DNA from: Cephalotus follicularis
Lineage: Eukaryota > Streptophyta > Magnoliopsida > Oxalidales > Cephalotaceae
Length of the DNA: 64,000 nucleotides
Assembly: GCA_001972305.1 (NCBI GenBank)
Contig: BDDD01000048.1
Span: 462,062 to 526,061 of the forward strand
Direction: 5' to 3'
Shown: positions 31,076 through 43,953 of the stretch, piece after piece
How positions within the stretch are numbered: position 1 is the first letter of the stretch
Layout: every line of letters starts with the position of its first letter
The notes under the pieces: model-generated
What the model saw: the letters and a program-made list of their open reading frames with translations, nothing else
Databases searched by the model: none
What the model was told of the DNA's origin: nothing
Program-made: the position numbers and the translations under genes

Positions 31076-33665
31076 TTGTGGAATAATTAAATGGATTAAA
31101 GGACATGTGTCAAGCAAAGGAGTGAATACTTATGATATTTTAGAGGAAAGGGACATGTGTCATCTTTTGAATGGAAGGAATTCCATCACATGGGCAACTC
31201 AATGGACAAAGCCTCTGTAACGCCCGGAAATTTCATGTATTGTAATTTCACAATGTAAATGTACTTTATTTGTGGAATTAATAAAAAGATGGATTTCACG
31301 AATTTGATGATGTTGATTTTAAATCAATTAAGTACTTAGAAGTGTGATTGCTTAGTATTACACAAAGAGCAGTCGACTGGTACAGTAGACCAGGCGACTG
31401 GTTGACTGCGTATGGGAGTAGTCAACTGGTGGGATGAACCAGTCGACTGGCCAACTGTCGAGCCACGTGGTAACGATCTGCCAGGCCAGCAGCCGGCTGT
31501 TGGGTGTGGACAGCCAACTGGATCGTGCTTTGTTTTGTTGCATGTGACAGAAATCACATGCCACAGCTGACAGATGGAAATGGGTGCCATCTGTGTTTCA
31601 TGCAGCTAAAGGAAAGGATGAGGAGGACACCTGTGTTTCATGCAAACCTCATGGGGGGAGGAGTTTAGACCTGTGAGTGTGTGCATGCATGTGGAGAAGG
31701 AAAGTGGCATTTAGTGCCATGTGAGAAGAGCTAAGGAAGAGAGGGAGAGAAACTCCCTGCATAAAACGTCTTCCCTCATCTCCTTCATCCTGGCACTGAA
31801 GAGTCTAAGAACCAAAGAGGACAGTAGAGAAAAACACAGAGAAAAGAGGGAAGGGAGTGTTTCTCCATTGTTGAATCTTGGAGCTCGGGTTGGAGCTATT
31901 GGACTATTCTTGGAGCTACTGGGCTTGGAGTTGGAACTTCTGGGGAGCCCAAAATGTCACTGTTGGGTCACAAAGAGGTGGACTTACAGATTCCTAACTT
32001 GGAATCAAAAGGTAGGGGAAGTTATGATTGTATTTTGAGTTCAATATTACTGCATGTTATGTAATTGGTTGTCTGCTAGTATAAGCCACAATGCTCAATT
32101 GACATGACCATGATTGTTGCTGGTTTTACGCATGCCATGTTTACCGTTGAGAATCTTTGAACTTATGTACATACATGTTAAGTTTTATCTTAGTATTGGA
32201 TTACTGGATAAGATGCATGCTACTGTTGTGTTCTATGAGACTGTGAAGGGCTGAATGATGATTTTCTGCCTTGAGAACATATATTGGATGCTAGTAATGA
32301 TCTGTTTAAGTGGTATATAACGGATTGCATGCAACTGTTTCCCAGAACAGTCGACTGTCGAAGGAAGACAACCGACTACTCAATCAAAACAGTTGAATGT
32401 TGAAGGATGACAGTTGACTGCCTGATGAACCAGTAGGCTGGTAGAAGGAACTAGCTGGATACTCATGTACTGAATTCCCAGAACAGCCGACTGGTGGAAA
32501 TTCCAGCCGACTGCCAAGCTGCTGTTTGGTCTCCTCTTGCTTAAAACGAAGCGCGACGATCCCGATTTCGCTTAGGATGTATTAGAGCATTTGTATGCAT
32601 TGCATATACGCTGTTTACTGCCTGTTTGGTTACTGTTTGTAAATCGTTTATGATTTATGAAGTTGTGGTCTTTAGAAATGCATATGTGAACTCGGAATGT
32701 GATATTTTGAGTATCAAAATATGTATTGGTTAATATCGTATTTTCGAACGAACTGGTAAAAGATTTACACTACTGAAACTGTTTAAAAAGTATTTTCTAC
32801 TACCGAACATGTATATTTCAGATGTTTTATGACCTTCGAAACATTTTGAAATGAACTGCCTGTTGTCGATCTAAACGATCACTACCGTACTGTTTACTAC
32901 ACTGTTGACTGTTTTGTTTCACTGCTTGCTTTGTGAAATTATTGTGTTTGTGCTTGAGCCACTAGTTGCATGGCGGAGGCTGCCAGTGCCAGCTAGTGGT
33001 AGGGTTGACCTAGGGGCCAGGAGTATGGCTGGGTGACTCACTATACTGTACTGTTGCCTCGCTCGGTTACCTGGAGCAGGGGCTGGAGTGGGAGTGTATC
33101 ATGGGGCCAGCAGTTGGCGGCGTTACATATACTGCCTGACTGTTGTGGTCCTCTTACAGACATACTGTACTGCCTGTTGGTCCTTTTCGGATATTGCTGT
33201 GATTGGGATGTGATCCTGGCCGGATCACTACTGTACTGTTCTTGCATACATATATTTTCTTATATATGTACCCACTGTTATTTTATTGTACTGTTAAAAT
33301 ATATATATTTCTCATATATATATATATAAACTGGTATTTCCTGCACTGCATCCCTTATGCATACATTACATGACATGCATCTAATGTTGATCCCGAGATA
33401 CTTTTATGACTTAGCCGAGTGAGGACAAAGGCTAACCCCCCTACTTTACAGATTGATGCAGTGGACCGTTTGGACTAGCATGGACGAACAACAAGTCGTT
33501 ATGTTGTTATTGTTCTTGGTTCTACTTTCTAAGTTGTAATAAACTGTTTTGTTAAAGGATTTCTGGTGTACCATACTTATGGTTTTGTTTAATGGTGGGA
33601 TTTAATCTTGTGTTGTGATCACGCTCCGTTTTGTTGGGCTATTAACAACGATGGACTTGTATTGG

Positions 33666-33693
33666 GTAGCGTGCAGTATGGGATGCACGTTAC
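33666..33693 (+). other. U5 stem-loop SL1 (LTR J)
   Basis: GTAGCGTGC pairs with GCACGTTAC (one G.T wobble) around AGTATGGGAT. The eight-base core arm starts 169 nt before the LTR end. Confidence 0.75.
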
Positions 33694-33698
33694 ATGTT

Positions 33699-33775
33699 TT
33701 CAGCTTATGAATCTCATGCTTCCGCAACTGATGTCCGTTTATAAGTTTAAAATTTATGTTTTTGCATGAGCTGAA
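33699..33775 (+). other. U5 long stem SL2 (LTR J)
   Basis: TTCAGCTTATG pairs with CATGAGCTGAA with one wobble. The loop contains ATGCTTCCGCA. Confidence 0.6.
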
Positions 33776-36002
33776 TTTGTATGTTAATTGCCTTTACCGC
33801 TTCAAATGTTGACTCCTTGAAACGGGGGTGTGACAGTCTCATGGGTGACATCACTTAGAGGCAAGGTGGCCTAGTGACTCACCATGCAAAGCTTGGCCTC
33901 CAAGTTTCTCTCTCTCTTTATATATGTGTGTATTCTTAGATGTTAAAGGGTTGTTTTCTACTAAGTTTGGAGAGGAGAATTCATGGGAGAGAATGGAGGA
34001 GGAGATTAAAGTAAGGTAAGGAAAATCAAACTCTTTCATTACAAGTTATTCCTATGTTTTACTTTGAAATGATGCAGCAGATTGTTTTATTCATATATTT
34101 CTCGTTTCTTAATGGATTTGTGAATTGTTGAATGTTTTGGAAGGTTTAGGATGTCCTATTTAATTGTTATGTTTTGAATGTTCCCGAATTCTATCTATTT
34201 CTGGACGAGAATCCATGTTTTAAATTTGTGCTCGGGTACTGTTTTCTTATGTTCAATTCTAGAATTATGCAGCAACTTCGTTTGTTCATAACGTATTCGT
34301 TTCTTGATGAACTTTCAAATGGTTTAATGTTTTAGAAACTTCAAGATGTCTTCTTTAACTTCTATGTTTTGTACGTTCCGGAATTCTGTCAATTTCTTGA
34401 CGAAAAACTATGTTTAAGATTACTGCTCCTGTACTGTTTTCATATGGGACACGCAACTTTGAAAATTCACTGCAGCCTGGTTTCTCAACCAAAAATTATG
34501 AACCTTACCTTTCTAGAATTGTTTAAATGTCTAATTTAACTTTTATGTTTTATATTTTCTATCGAAATGATTACGTATATACGAAAAATCAGTTTTAGAA
34601 ATGTTATGCAAGGCTGTTTTATAAATGTTCTATGAAATGATTTTATGAATACATTTGAGTTAATCACTCAAATGATGAGAAATGCTTTATGAATTGTGAA
34701 AGAAATGTTATACTATGTTGTTTATGAATGCTTTGAGATGATCACTCAAAGTATTAACAAATGTTTTATGAAATGGTTTTACGAAATGAAAAAAGGTAAC
34801 GAACTGAGATGAACAACTCTTGGATTGCGATCCAAGGAGGATTAATCTAGTAAAGATTAATGTTATGGAGCGAGATGCTCACGGACATGCATGTGATGTA
34901 AGGATAGTAATCGGGGAGTTCACAATGCCCCGGTGAAGAATGGTTCAACTCAGTTATGTATGAAATGTTTTGATTCATGAGATATGATCAGAAAAACGAA
35001 AGGAATGTGAAATGTTCTGATTCATGAGATATGATCAAAACAATAAATGAAATGTTCTTATTCATGAGATATATTCAGAAAAGAGGAATGAATGTGGAAT
35101 GTGCTTGTATTTATACCAGAAAAGGATTTTCAATGATGTTTTGATTTCAAGTATGGCCGGGCAATATAGCAGGAAATATATGAGTTTAGAAATGTTCTGA
35201 TTTTATGAAAATTATCAGAAAAACGGATTTTGATGGTGAAATGTTCTAGTTTTATAAAACTAGAAGATGATTTTCAATGATGTTTTGAAATGTATGATTT
35301 GGAAACGTTTTGGTAAAGATTATCAAAAACAATGTATTCCAATAACGTTTTATGACTATGATCTTTACTGCGCTATTCGAGCTCACTCATTTCAGTGTCT
35401 TGTTTTTAAATGAATTTTCAGGAAACGCGAACGTGGAATTGCGAGCTTTAAAGAAAGTTCGTAAACGAAGTATCAGAAAGGAAGTATGTTATGCTATGAA
35501 GTTTTGTTTTAATATCGTACGTTAATGTTTTCCGATGTGTAATGTTTATGTCGAGTAATGTGTAAATGTAAGGTGCTAGAAAAGGATTGTTATCATGAAG
35601 CCTGATGTATGGTATTGAAAGTTATGGAAAGATTGAGATTATGAGAAATATAATGATTCTAAAGCTTTGCGTTCAAAGTTATAAGTATATTTTGGTCCTG
35701 TGAAGCTAGTGAATATGATGAGATATTTCCGCTGAGTAAAGATGTTATGCTTTGAAGAGAATCTAAGCTAAAATCAATTATTGTAATAAAGTTTAGCTAT
35801 GATGAGTGTATGAAAATTTTGAGTTCTTCATTTTTTGGAATTATGAGGTTATCGAATACGATATAACATAGTGATGATTAAATGGTTAATATATCGTTAA
35901 ATGATTAAATGATTTGATGGTTAATGTTTCACCCCCACGTAAAGCACCGGATTCTCGAGGGTCGTTTTGGGCATAAAGTGGACTCGGATCTGGGGCGTTA
36001 CA

Positions 36003-36472
36003 CTCCTTCTGACTCACCATCACCTTAGGGTGACTATATTGATTGTATTGACTTACCGACAGGCAGTATTGTTAGGCTCTGGTCCATCTTATCACCGAGC
36101 CATATTGTATTGGGCCGCCGACGAGCAGAGCCATATTGGATTGAGCCACTTCCGAGCAAAGCTATTGAGCCGCATTTGGGTAGAGCTATTGTTGGCTTAA
36201 TTGATCGAATTTGACCAACTGGAGACAACTAGACCTGTCTAGTGAACTTTTTAGAAGGACTTCCTTCCGTAGATGGGCTATCGATATTGATATTGAATCA
36301 TTGATTGGAGGTCACATGCTCTGTAGGATATATTGAGTGTTTACATACGTCGCCATTGATTGTCTAATAGATGATTTATAGGGATGAATGATCAGATCCT
36401 TTTATTATATGTCGGTAGAGGATGATTGTATACGGATGGTAGATCACAACTGGCATTCATGCATTCACATAC
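36003..36472. other. sequence H, part 3
   Basis: It continues H after the CTCCT duplication. It holds two to three imperfect units with GAGCCATATTG (36075-36190) and TCGATATTGATATTGA. No coding frame. It ends where LTR F begins. Confidence 0.45.
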
Positions 36473-37239
36473 TATCACGCCCCAAACCATGAGGAGGACC
36501 CAATAGTTCGACACGTGGCACGCTGTCCATACAATCCATTTTCCATTATTCAAATATGCAATAAATTTAAAACTTAAATAAACCCAACAGTGCAAGTGGA
36601 AAAGTCAATCAATCTATATATTGCATGGATACCCATCCATATACATCAATATTTCATATCACAGCTCTACCACAAGCCAGGCAAGTCAAGCAAAATTAAT
36701 CTACAACATCCATTTCATTACGTAAGGTACGTCCTAGGAACTGTTCTGTTGAAGAAGCTCCGCTCTGCAATCTAGTCCATCTGTTGTTGCATTGCATCAC
36801 CTGGACCTGATCCATTTCATAGAATGGGTCAACAACCCTTGGTTGTGTAGGTACTACTACATTAAGAGCATGATAATGCCTGACATGCGGAATGCACAAT
36901 GCAACAATTCATATAACCATAACCTTACAATTCCGTAACCATAGCAATATAATTCCATAACAATAACAATACGATTCCATGATCATTCACCATCCATAAT
37001 GTTCCATTTCCCTCTCGGCCCATATAAGTTCTCCTCAGCCATCTCTGCCGAGGTGGCGGACTTTCGGTCATTACATAACAATCGATATCATACAAGGATA
37101 CATATAGACTCTCCTCGACCTCTTATGCAGAGGTAGAGTAGAATAGGGTGACATTCAGTAGAAGAGTAGAGAAAAGAAGACAATATATATCTATTAGTCT
37201 AGTAAGACTTCCTTTTATTTCTAGTCTGCTATGTTAGTG

Positions 37240-37450
37240 ACCTTACGGGTTCAATTTCTATTGGTGACACTTGTGGCTCATCTTGGTTGGTGATCCCTTT
37301 AGGGCTCATCTCAGTTGGTGATCCAATGGGTCATCTCGACTGGTGATCCTTTTAGGGCTTATCTCAACTGACAATCCTTATGGCTCATATCGGTCGGTGA
37401 TCCCCTTTGGGCTTATCTCGGTCGGTGATCCAATGACCATAACCACAATC
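37240..37450. repeat. GGTGATCC minisatellite in LTR F
   Basis: Six to seven imperfect units of about 30-36 bp, each with GGCTCATCTC or GGCTTATCTC and TTGGTGATCC or variants. Confidence 0.75.
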
Positions 37451-37574
37451 GGTGACTTTTTAAAATTCCTCTCTAAAAGTAAGTCCTCATAGCTATATCT
37501 CCGTCATTTAACACTATTAGCGTTGGTCTGCTCTTCTCTGCCATATAACACTATTATCTACTCTGTCATACTAA

Positions 37575-37800
37575 CATCGTATGTTAGCTCTGCAGCCTGG
37601 AGGACAGGTCTGTTATGCAACCTTATGGCACCAGTCTTCTCTACAGCCTTATGGACAAGTACGCTCTGCAGTCTTGTGGCGCAAGTCTTCTCTACAGCCT
37701 CACGGACAAGCATGCTTTGTAGTCTTGTGGCGCAGGTCTTCTTGCCGCCTCATGGATAATTCTGCTCTGCAGTCTTGTGGTGCAGGTCTTCTCTGGTACA
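37575..37800. repeat. 64-bp tandem repeat in LTR F
   Basis: Three to four units of about 64 bp with CTCTGCAGTCTTGTGG, GCAGGTCTTCTCT and ATGGACAA. Open frames across it on either strand are by-products of the repeat. Confidence 0.75.
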
Positions 37801-38663
37801 AGATGTAACAATACAATTGCTCTCATGTACGAGGTCTACCTTCTAGTACTAAGCTACACCGCTGGTAAAGTGCCAAAGCACAAATTGGAGACGTTTACGG
37901 CCTAAAGACTTAGTAGAATGATAAACTATAGCTGTTAATCAGCCTATCTATAATACAAGTCCCATTTAGGCAATCAATCATTCGATTTGATGGATTCACA
38001 AGCTCCAATCCAACCATAATCCTGATCTAATCAGTTCATAGCAGCACCACATATCAATTTATATCTATCAATTCACAATATCATACAACATATATATACA
38101 TACATACATACATCTATCTATATATATATATATATATATAAACATATATCTGCTCGAGGCATACGAGTAGAACCTACCTCAATATCAATTGATTCTTGCA
38201 GATCATGGAAAACTGCTGTCAAACCGTCGATGTGTTGTTCACTTTAGGGTCTACTCACTACTTCAAGCATGGGGACTCCTTCTTTGCACCAACCCAAGTT
38301 TTCTCTCTTCTTAATCGCTCTCTCGCTGTCTCTCTCAAAATCAGGGGGTGAAAGGATAAAATGAGAACGAAAAGAGAGAGTTTCAAACTCTCTAGACAAA
38401 GGCGTTCCTTTTTGTCTTCTCCCTCAATTATGAGACATGGGGTCTCCCATCCCACAAAATATCATCTTTATTGCAGAAGACTCTAGAACGCCTCTCACCG
38501 CCTTTCTTCACAATGGCCAACCCAAATAATATATTTTCTTCCATAGCCCAAGCTCGGCCCAAGAAGAGGAAGAGAATAATGCTAAGCCCAATCCATCCTT
38601 TCATAATATATAACATAATATCTTTTAATACCAAAACAATTTATACAATATTCGGGGCTTACG

Positions 38664-39137
38664 TCCTCCCATCCTTAAAGAAATCTCGTCCTGAGATTCT
38701 TTAAGGTTAGAACAAGTGAGGGTATAATGCTTTCATTTCCTCCTCACTCTCCCATGTAACTTATTCAAATCCATGGTATTGCCATAGCACTTTCACCAAT
38801 GGGATGGTTTTACTTCTTAACTATTTAATTCGGCGGTCAAGGATTTGGGTTGGTGCTTCTTCATAACTCATGTCCGTCCTCAACTCCAATGGCTGATACT
38901 GTAGCACGTGAGAAGGATCCGTATGGTACTTCCTTAGCATTGAGACATGAAAGACATTATGCACATCCATTAACTTGGTTTTAGGGCAATTCTATAGGCA
39001 ACTGTACCTACTTTCTCTAGGACCTCGAAAGGTCCCATGAATCGAGGGGTCATTTTCCCCTTCTTGCTGAAGCTCATGATTCCTTTGGTTGGTGAGACCT
39101 TGAGAAACACATGATCCCCCACAGTGAATTCTAACTC
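38664..39137 (-). pseudogene. pol: integrase C-terminus and chromodomain (element F)
   Basis: Broken but readable chromodomain: SYEEAPTQILDRRIK, a stop, RSKTIPLVKVLWQYHGFE, a stop, VTWESEEEMKALYPHLF. Upstream there are remnants of the integrase C-terminal domain (HVFLKVSPT and PRFMGPFEVL-like in pieces). It is followed by the purine tract and LTR. Same chromovirus type as B and D. Confidence 0.8.
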
Positions 39138-40050
39138 TCACTGGTGATGATCAGCATAACTCTTTTGTCTGCTATGGGCTGTCAGCAGCCTTTCTCTGAT
39201 AACTTTAGCCTTCTCCATTGTCTCTTGCACCAGCTTTGGTCCCAAAAGACTCTGTTCACCAACCTCAAAGCAATAAATTGGGGTTCTACATTTATGTTCG
39301 TAGAGAGCCTCAAATGGCACCATTTCAATGCTGGAATGATAACTGTTATTGTAGGAGAACATTACTAACAGTAGAAGTTCATCCCAATTGCCACCCCAAT
39401 ACATTACGCATGCTCGAAGCATTTCCTCCAGAGTCTAGATAGTCCTCTTAGACTGATCATCAGTCTGGGGATGAAAAGAGGTACTGAAACTCAGTTGGGT
39501 ATCAAAAGCTCCTTGCAGTTTCTTCCAAAACTGCGATGTGAATCGGGGGTCCCTGTCGGACACCACACTAACAAGTACACCATGGAGTCTAATCTCTTCA
39601 ATATACAATGTTGCCAACCGTTCCAGAGAATAAGTTGTTTTGATTACTAGGAAATGGGCAGATTTAGTAAAGTGATCAACAATGACCCATATAGCATCAC
39701 GGTCACTCCTGGTCCTTGGCATTCCAGTTACAAAATCCATGCTGATGTGTCCCATTTTCATTGTGCTACAAGTAACGGTTGAAGTAATCCCACTGGTCTC
39801 TGGTGTTCTGCCTTGATTGTTTGACATGTCAAGCAGGACGCAACATATTCAGCTAACTCTCTTTTCATGTTACTCCACCAATAGTTGAGCTTTAGGTCTC
39901 GGTACATCTTGGTACTCCCCGGATGCACTGAGAAGCTGGCGCGATAAGCCTATGACAAAAGCTCATCCTTCAATTCTTTATCACTGGGAACACAAATTCT
40001 GCCCCGATATCTGATCAATCCTTCTCTCTGAATGGAGAATTTAAGTTTCA
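39138..40050 (-). pseudogene. pol: integrase (element F)
   Basis: The core has HISMDFVTGMPRTRS, SDRDPRFTSQFWKKL and, after a Gln-to-stop change, TLEEMLRACVMYWGG. All three acidic residues are visible (39138-39827). The HHCC zinc-binding part lies at about 39830-39990 in broken frames. It ends QKSYADHH as in the other copies. Confidence 0.85.
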
Positions 40051-40790
40051 ATCAACCTTGACCATCCAATGCCATCTTAAGCAAGTTTCCATCCTTACCT
40101 TGGGATTCTTTGATTCTGTCCAACAATAGTGGACATGCCTGAATATGGCTGACTGTTAGGCAAGCTAATCGGCAACTTAAAGCGTTTGCAACCACATTAG
40201 CTTTTCCTGGATGATATTGTATTTCACAATTATAATCATTTAGCAATTCCATCCATCTTCGTTGCCTCATGTTCAGGTCTTTCTAGGAGAATAAATCCTT
40301 CAAACTTTTGTGATCGGTATACACATGAAACTTTGTACCATAAAGATAATGCCTCCATTTACGTAGTGCAAACACTATGGCTACCAACTCGAGGTCACGT
40401 GTTGGATAAGGCATATGCAATCACCTTTCCATTCTGCATCAGAACACATCCCAAACCATTTCCTAATGCATCACTATATACAATAAAGTCTTCATTCCCT
40501 TTTGGCAAGGCCAGGATCGGCGCAGAAATTAAATGATGTTTTAACTCTTGGAAGCTTCGTTCACATTCATCATTCCATACAAACACTACTTGTTTCTGCG
40601 TTAATCGGATCAGAGGTCTAGAAATCCGTGAAAATCCTTTGACAAAACGGTGGTAATACGCCGCCAAGCCCAAGAAACTTTGAACTTCTGTCAATTTTGT
40701 CATTCTTTTCCAGTCCCTTATTGCTTCTATCTTCGTAGGGTCAACCGATAAACCGGCACTGGAAACGACGTGACCAAGGAAAGCCACCTA
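40051..40790 (-). pseudogene. pol: RNase H and RT thumb (element F)
   Basis: RT thumb ([19 protein letters not shown]) and RNase H start ([24 protein letters not shown]) lie in 40395-40787. After breaks near 40271-40394, [22 protein letters not shown] follows. The last RNase H acidic residue appears changed: VVANALS where relatives have VVADALS, an Asp-to-Asn change. Confidence 0.85.
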
Positions 40791-41520
40791 TGACAACCAA
40801 AATACACATTTGCTAAACTTGCATTACAATTGATCCTCTCTCAGAACTTGCAACGCCAAGTGCAAATGCTCCCCATGTTCCTTCATATACTTGGAGTACA
40901 CCAAGATATCATCAATGAAGACTACAATGAATTGGTCAAGATATGGGCTAAATACCCTATTCATCAAACTCATGAATGCAGTAGGGGCATTTGTCACCCT
41001 GAACAGCATTATGACAAATTCATAATGGCCATATCGTGATCAGAAAGCTGTCTTTGGAATATCTTCTCCTATAACTTTGAGCTGATGATACCCTGATCTA
41101 AATCCAGCTTGGAGAATACTGATGATCCTCTTAGTTGATCAAACAATTCATCAATGTGTGGCAACGGATACTTATTCTTGACTGTAGCTTTGTTGAGCTG
41201 CTGATAATCAATACACATCCTCAATGATTCATCCTTCTTTTTAACAAATAAGACAGGTGCTCCACAAGGGGAAACACTCAGTCTGATCAAACCTTTATCG
41301 AGCAACTCCTACAATTAAATTTCAAAATTTTCAATTCAGGAGGGGCCATACGATAAGGAGCTCTCGATATAGGTGTTCTCCCTAGCAAGAGGTCTATAGC
41401 AAACTCCACATCTCTATGAGGAGGTAAGGATGTCAATTCTTCAGGAAATACATCCGGATACTCACATATGACTGGAACCTCTTCTAACTTAGGTATCCAT
41501 TTCCTCATTTTCACGAATTT
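40791..41520 (-). pseudogene. pol: RT fingers and palm (element F)
   Basis: [21 protein letters not shown] and [21 protein letters not shown] are in 41069-41305. The catalytic [15 protein letters not shown] is in 40824-41009. 41287-41514 covers the linker to the protease (CEYPDVFPEELTSLPPHRDVEF). Homology stops at 41520, where LTR C interrupts it; the protease and Gag must lie to the right of the window, if they exist. Confidence 0.87.
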
Positions 41521-42358
41521 TGAAAATAATTAAATTTATACCGCAAGTGCACGGTTGTGCAGTAACGGGTCAAACGCTCGAAAACAAGTTAAATTAATTT
41601 TAATCTATCCAACCTAGGCGTAGTATGCGAAATTGAGGGATATTATCAAAAACTATTCCTAAACATGCAAAAATAAACAAATTAATTAAACAGGGGGCGA
41701 AAGCGTCGACACTATGTCACAAAGCTTCGACATGAACAGACAAAGGCACTGAAAGCGTCGACGCTTACAAGAAAAGTGTCAATGGTTATGCGTACCGGAT
41801 CAACGAAAACATAAATTAAAATATGCAAATTATGAATTAACAAAATTAGAAATAAAGCTGAATAGTATATGGAAGATATAATCGGTTTTAGGATATAGAA
41901 ACTCACCATATATTATATTGAAAAACTCACTCACTTGAAACCCTGGTAACCAACAGCTGTTAAGTCGATATGGAGGGCGACTTGATGACAAATTGTATGA
42001 GAAGTCATGCTATGTCTATACAGAGTATGGCAATGGCGAAAAATCGTATGAGTAGTCATGTAGGTCTATACGGAGTGTGTTCGGTGTGACAAACCGTATG
42101 AGTAGACTTTCATTGATTTTTGGTAAACACCATTCATTCAGCAACTTTCTTCTTCACAGACAAATTGTATGTGGATTTTAATCAGACACTCAAAGTGTGG
42201 GAGATGTCAGAAAATTGAAGAACAAATCAAAAGGTCAAGGATTTTATTAATGCAGTTGAATCAATACATCTAATGTCTTTGTTCTAACCCTAAAAACCTT
42301 GAAAGTTTAGCTCGAAAACATTGTAATAAAAACTAAACAAAAGAGAAAAAGGGAGGTG
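41521..42358 (-). repeat. LTR C, 3' part
   Basis: The end of a minus-strand LTR, plus-strand start TGAAAATAATTAAATTT with the end-proximal ACCGCAAGTGCACGG. It is interrupted after AGGTG (42354-42358) by element D and resumes at 54264. A GCGTCGACGCTT cluster lies at 41700-41795. Total LTR C length without D is about 1.44 kb. Confidence 0.8.
41700..41795. repeat. second GCGTCGACGCTT cluster (LTR C)
   Basis: Four motifs (AAGCGTCGACACT, AAGCTTCGACAT, AAGCGTCGACGCTT, AAGTGTCAATGGTT) about 1.17-1.27 kb from the LTR start. Same arm type as the first cluster at 54405-54720. Confidence 0.65.
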
Positions 42359-42496
42359 TGTCACACCCCGTTATTTCATTTACATTAGACAAGCATATAT
42401 GGTGATATCAGAAAAAAGCATAATAATCCAGCATTCCCATAAACAAATCCAATACATAAGTGGAAGCAGTCATTTGGATTATACATCATAAGTTAT

Positions 42497-42522
42497 CCGC
42501 ACGCATCCCATACTACTTGCGG
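42497..42522 (-). other. U5 stem-loop SL1 (D, 3' LTR)
   Basis: On the minus strand CCGCAAGT and GCGTGCGG surround AGTATGGGAT. One pair is lost (A opposite G) compared with the 5' LTR, which has CCGCACGT. Confidence 0.7.
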
Positions 42523-43927
42523 GTACAAACCAACCCAAATATCCTTATACCTAAGGAAGTACAACAGTAACACGGGGTATGATCCGTTCAATACAAAATA
42601 CAGTACATCGACAAAATAACAACCTTAAGATGACAAAAGAAGCTCTCCAAGCTTCAGCAGCAATCTCCCAAACATCCTTGCTTCATCTGAAATTGTAGGG
42701 GTTAGCCGCTGTCCTCACTTGGCTAAGTAGGAAGATAATGCATGCTAAGGAATATATGAATGCAACATGTATGACAGTTTATATTTAAAATATCATTTAA
42801 GTATGCCAATATATAAGCAATCATGCCAAGTGGCCATAGACAATACAATGCAATCATACCTCACAAGGGTACAATCAATTCATACTGTGGTTTGGGTGTC
42901 ACAAGTCGCTAACTCCTAGCACCAACTGCGCACCACCTATCTATCACCCTACACTCCGAAGATGATAGATCAGGTAACATTTACTACCGGTGTTAGCGGG
43001 CAGTTTAACAATAAGATCTGCAATGCAGACAGTTTTGGGTGTGTACTCTAATCAACTCATGGCACATAGGACCACCTACGTTAGCCAGAGACATCTGCCA
43101 TCACTAGACTAATCGGCAATAACAAGGACAATCAATTCAATCATTTCAGTTCAATAATAATATTACATATATAAATAATATGCAATATCAAGTGTTTTCA
43201 TTAGAAACATATATCAATTCACTGATCGTACATCTCATAAGAGGAAAAAGATATGAATACAGTAGTGGTTTCCAATTTGGAAACAAAACAGTAGGTACCT
43301 CTCATAGGAGGAATATCAGTAGTTCGTTTAGCAATAATCTTTCATTTGAAATGATAGTTAATATCATAAATTGTGCATATAGCACATAGTTTGTTCAATC
43401 TGTGTAAATATGAAATCAATAGGGTTTGTAACAGTGACTAGTATATACCAATTAACAGTAGCATATACAGAGACAATATCAAAATAGTAGTAATTCAAAT
43501 GAAGGCCAAACATGTCCTATATCAGAACTTTAACCCAGGACAGTCGGATGTTCTCAAGAACAGTCGGCTGTTTTCCCTTGACAGTCGACTGGATGCATTG
43601 AGTAGTCGACTGTCATGAAGAACAGTCGACTGCTTCTGCCCAGAAATGCAGGCAGTAGCAGGTTGTATATATTTTAATGTCCATTTTCTAACCAATCCAA
43701 CACATGCAATCATACAGAAAATAAACATACATGATATGCATAAAATATCTTCCATAAACATGTCATTACCCCAACCTCAATTTGTCACACCCCGTCTTTC
43801 AAATCACATAATAGTGGTAAAGCAATCAACATATAAACCCGGCTTAAGCAATTTTACCATAAATTTAAACTTTCTGTATCCAATAATCACTTGCAGAAGC
43901 ATTTCAAATTAAACCAAATTAAAAACA

Positions 43928-43953
43928 CATCACGCATCCCATACTACGTGATG
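43928..43953 (-). other. U5 stem-loop SL1 (LTR L)
   Basis: On the minus strand CATCACGT pairs with GCGTGATG (inner T.G) around AGTATGGGAT, starting 171 nt before the LTR end. Confidence 0.75.

Larger units (their letters stand above)
31216..33835 (+). repeat. solo LTR J (gypsy, G1 family)
   Basis: It starts TGTAACGCCCGG and ends GGGGGTGTGACA (2620 bp). Flanks are GCCTC (31211-31215) and GTCTC (33836-33840), a target duplication with one C/T change. The TATA-like CATAAAAC is at 31760. CAGYCGACTG clusters lie at 31366-31515 and 32343-32520. The donor-like AAAAG|GTAGGGG is at 32012. The CTAAC, pyrimidine-rich, TTTACAG acceptor ends at 33451. It has no internal region, so it is a recombined solo LTR inside LTR I. 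Confidence 0.9.
30580..36002 (+). repeat. solo LTR I (gypsy, A/B family), split by J
   Basis: It starts TGTAATGACCAG and ends GGGGCGTTACA, with the perfect five-base duplication CTCCT on both sides (30575-30579 and 36003-36007). About 2.80 kb remain after removing J. It has the GC-rich hairpin island (30684-30773) and a motif cluster (30779-31075). The donor-like TAAG|GTAAGG is at 34016 and the acceptor-like AATTTTCAG ends at 35421. Start, island and end match the A/B LTR. Confidence 0.9.
36473..38663 (-). repeat. 3' LTR of gypsy element F (2.19 kb)
   Basis: On the minus strand it starts CGTAAGCCCCGAAT (TG decayed to CG) right after the purine tract AAGGATGGGAGGA, and ends GGGGCGTGATA (CA decayed to TA). 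It holds two sets of subrepeats (37240-37450 and 37575-37800) and a donor-like TTGAG|GTAGGTTC near 38175. Both ends show single transitions, so this LTR is old. Confidence 0.8.

Noticed and set aside
37523-37808. Repetitive 75-78 residue ORFs
   Set aside because: Products of the 64-bp tandem repeat in LTR F read in different frames.
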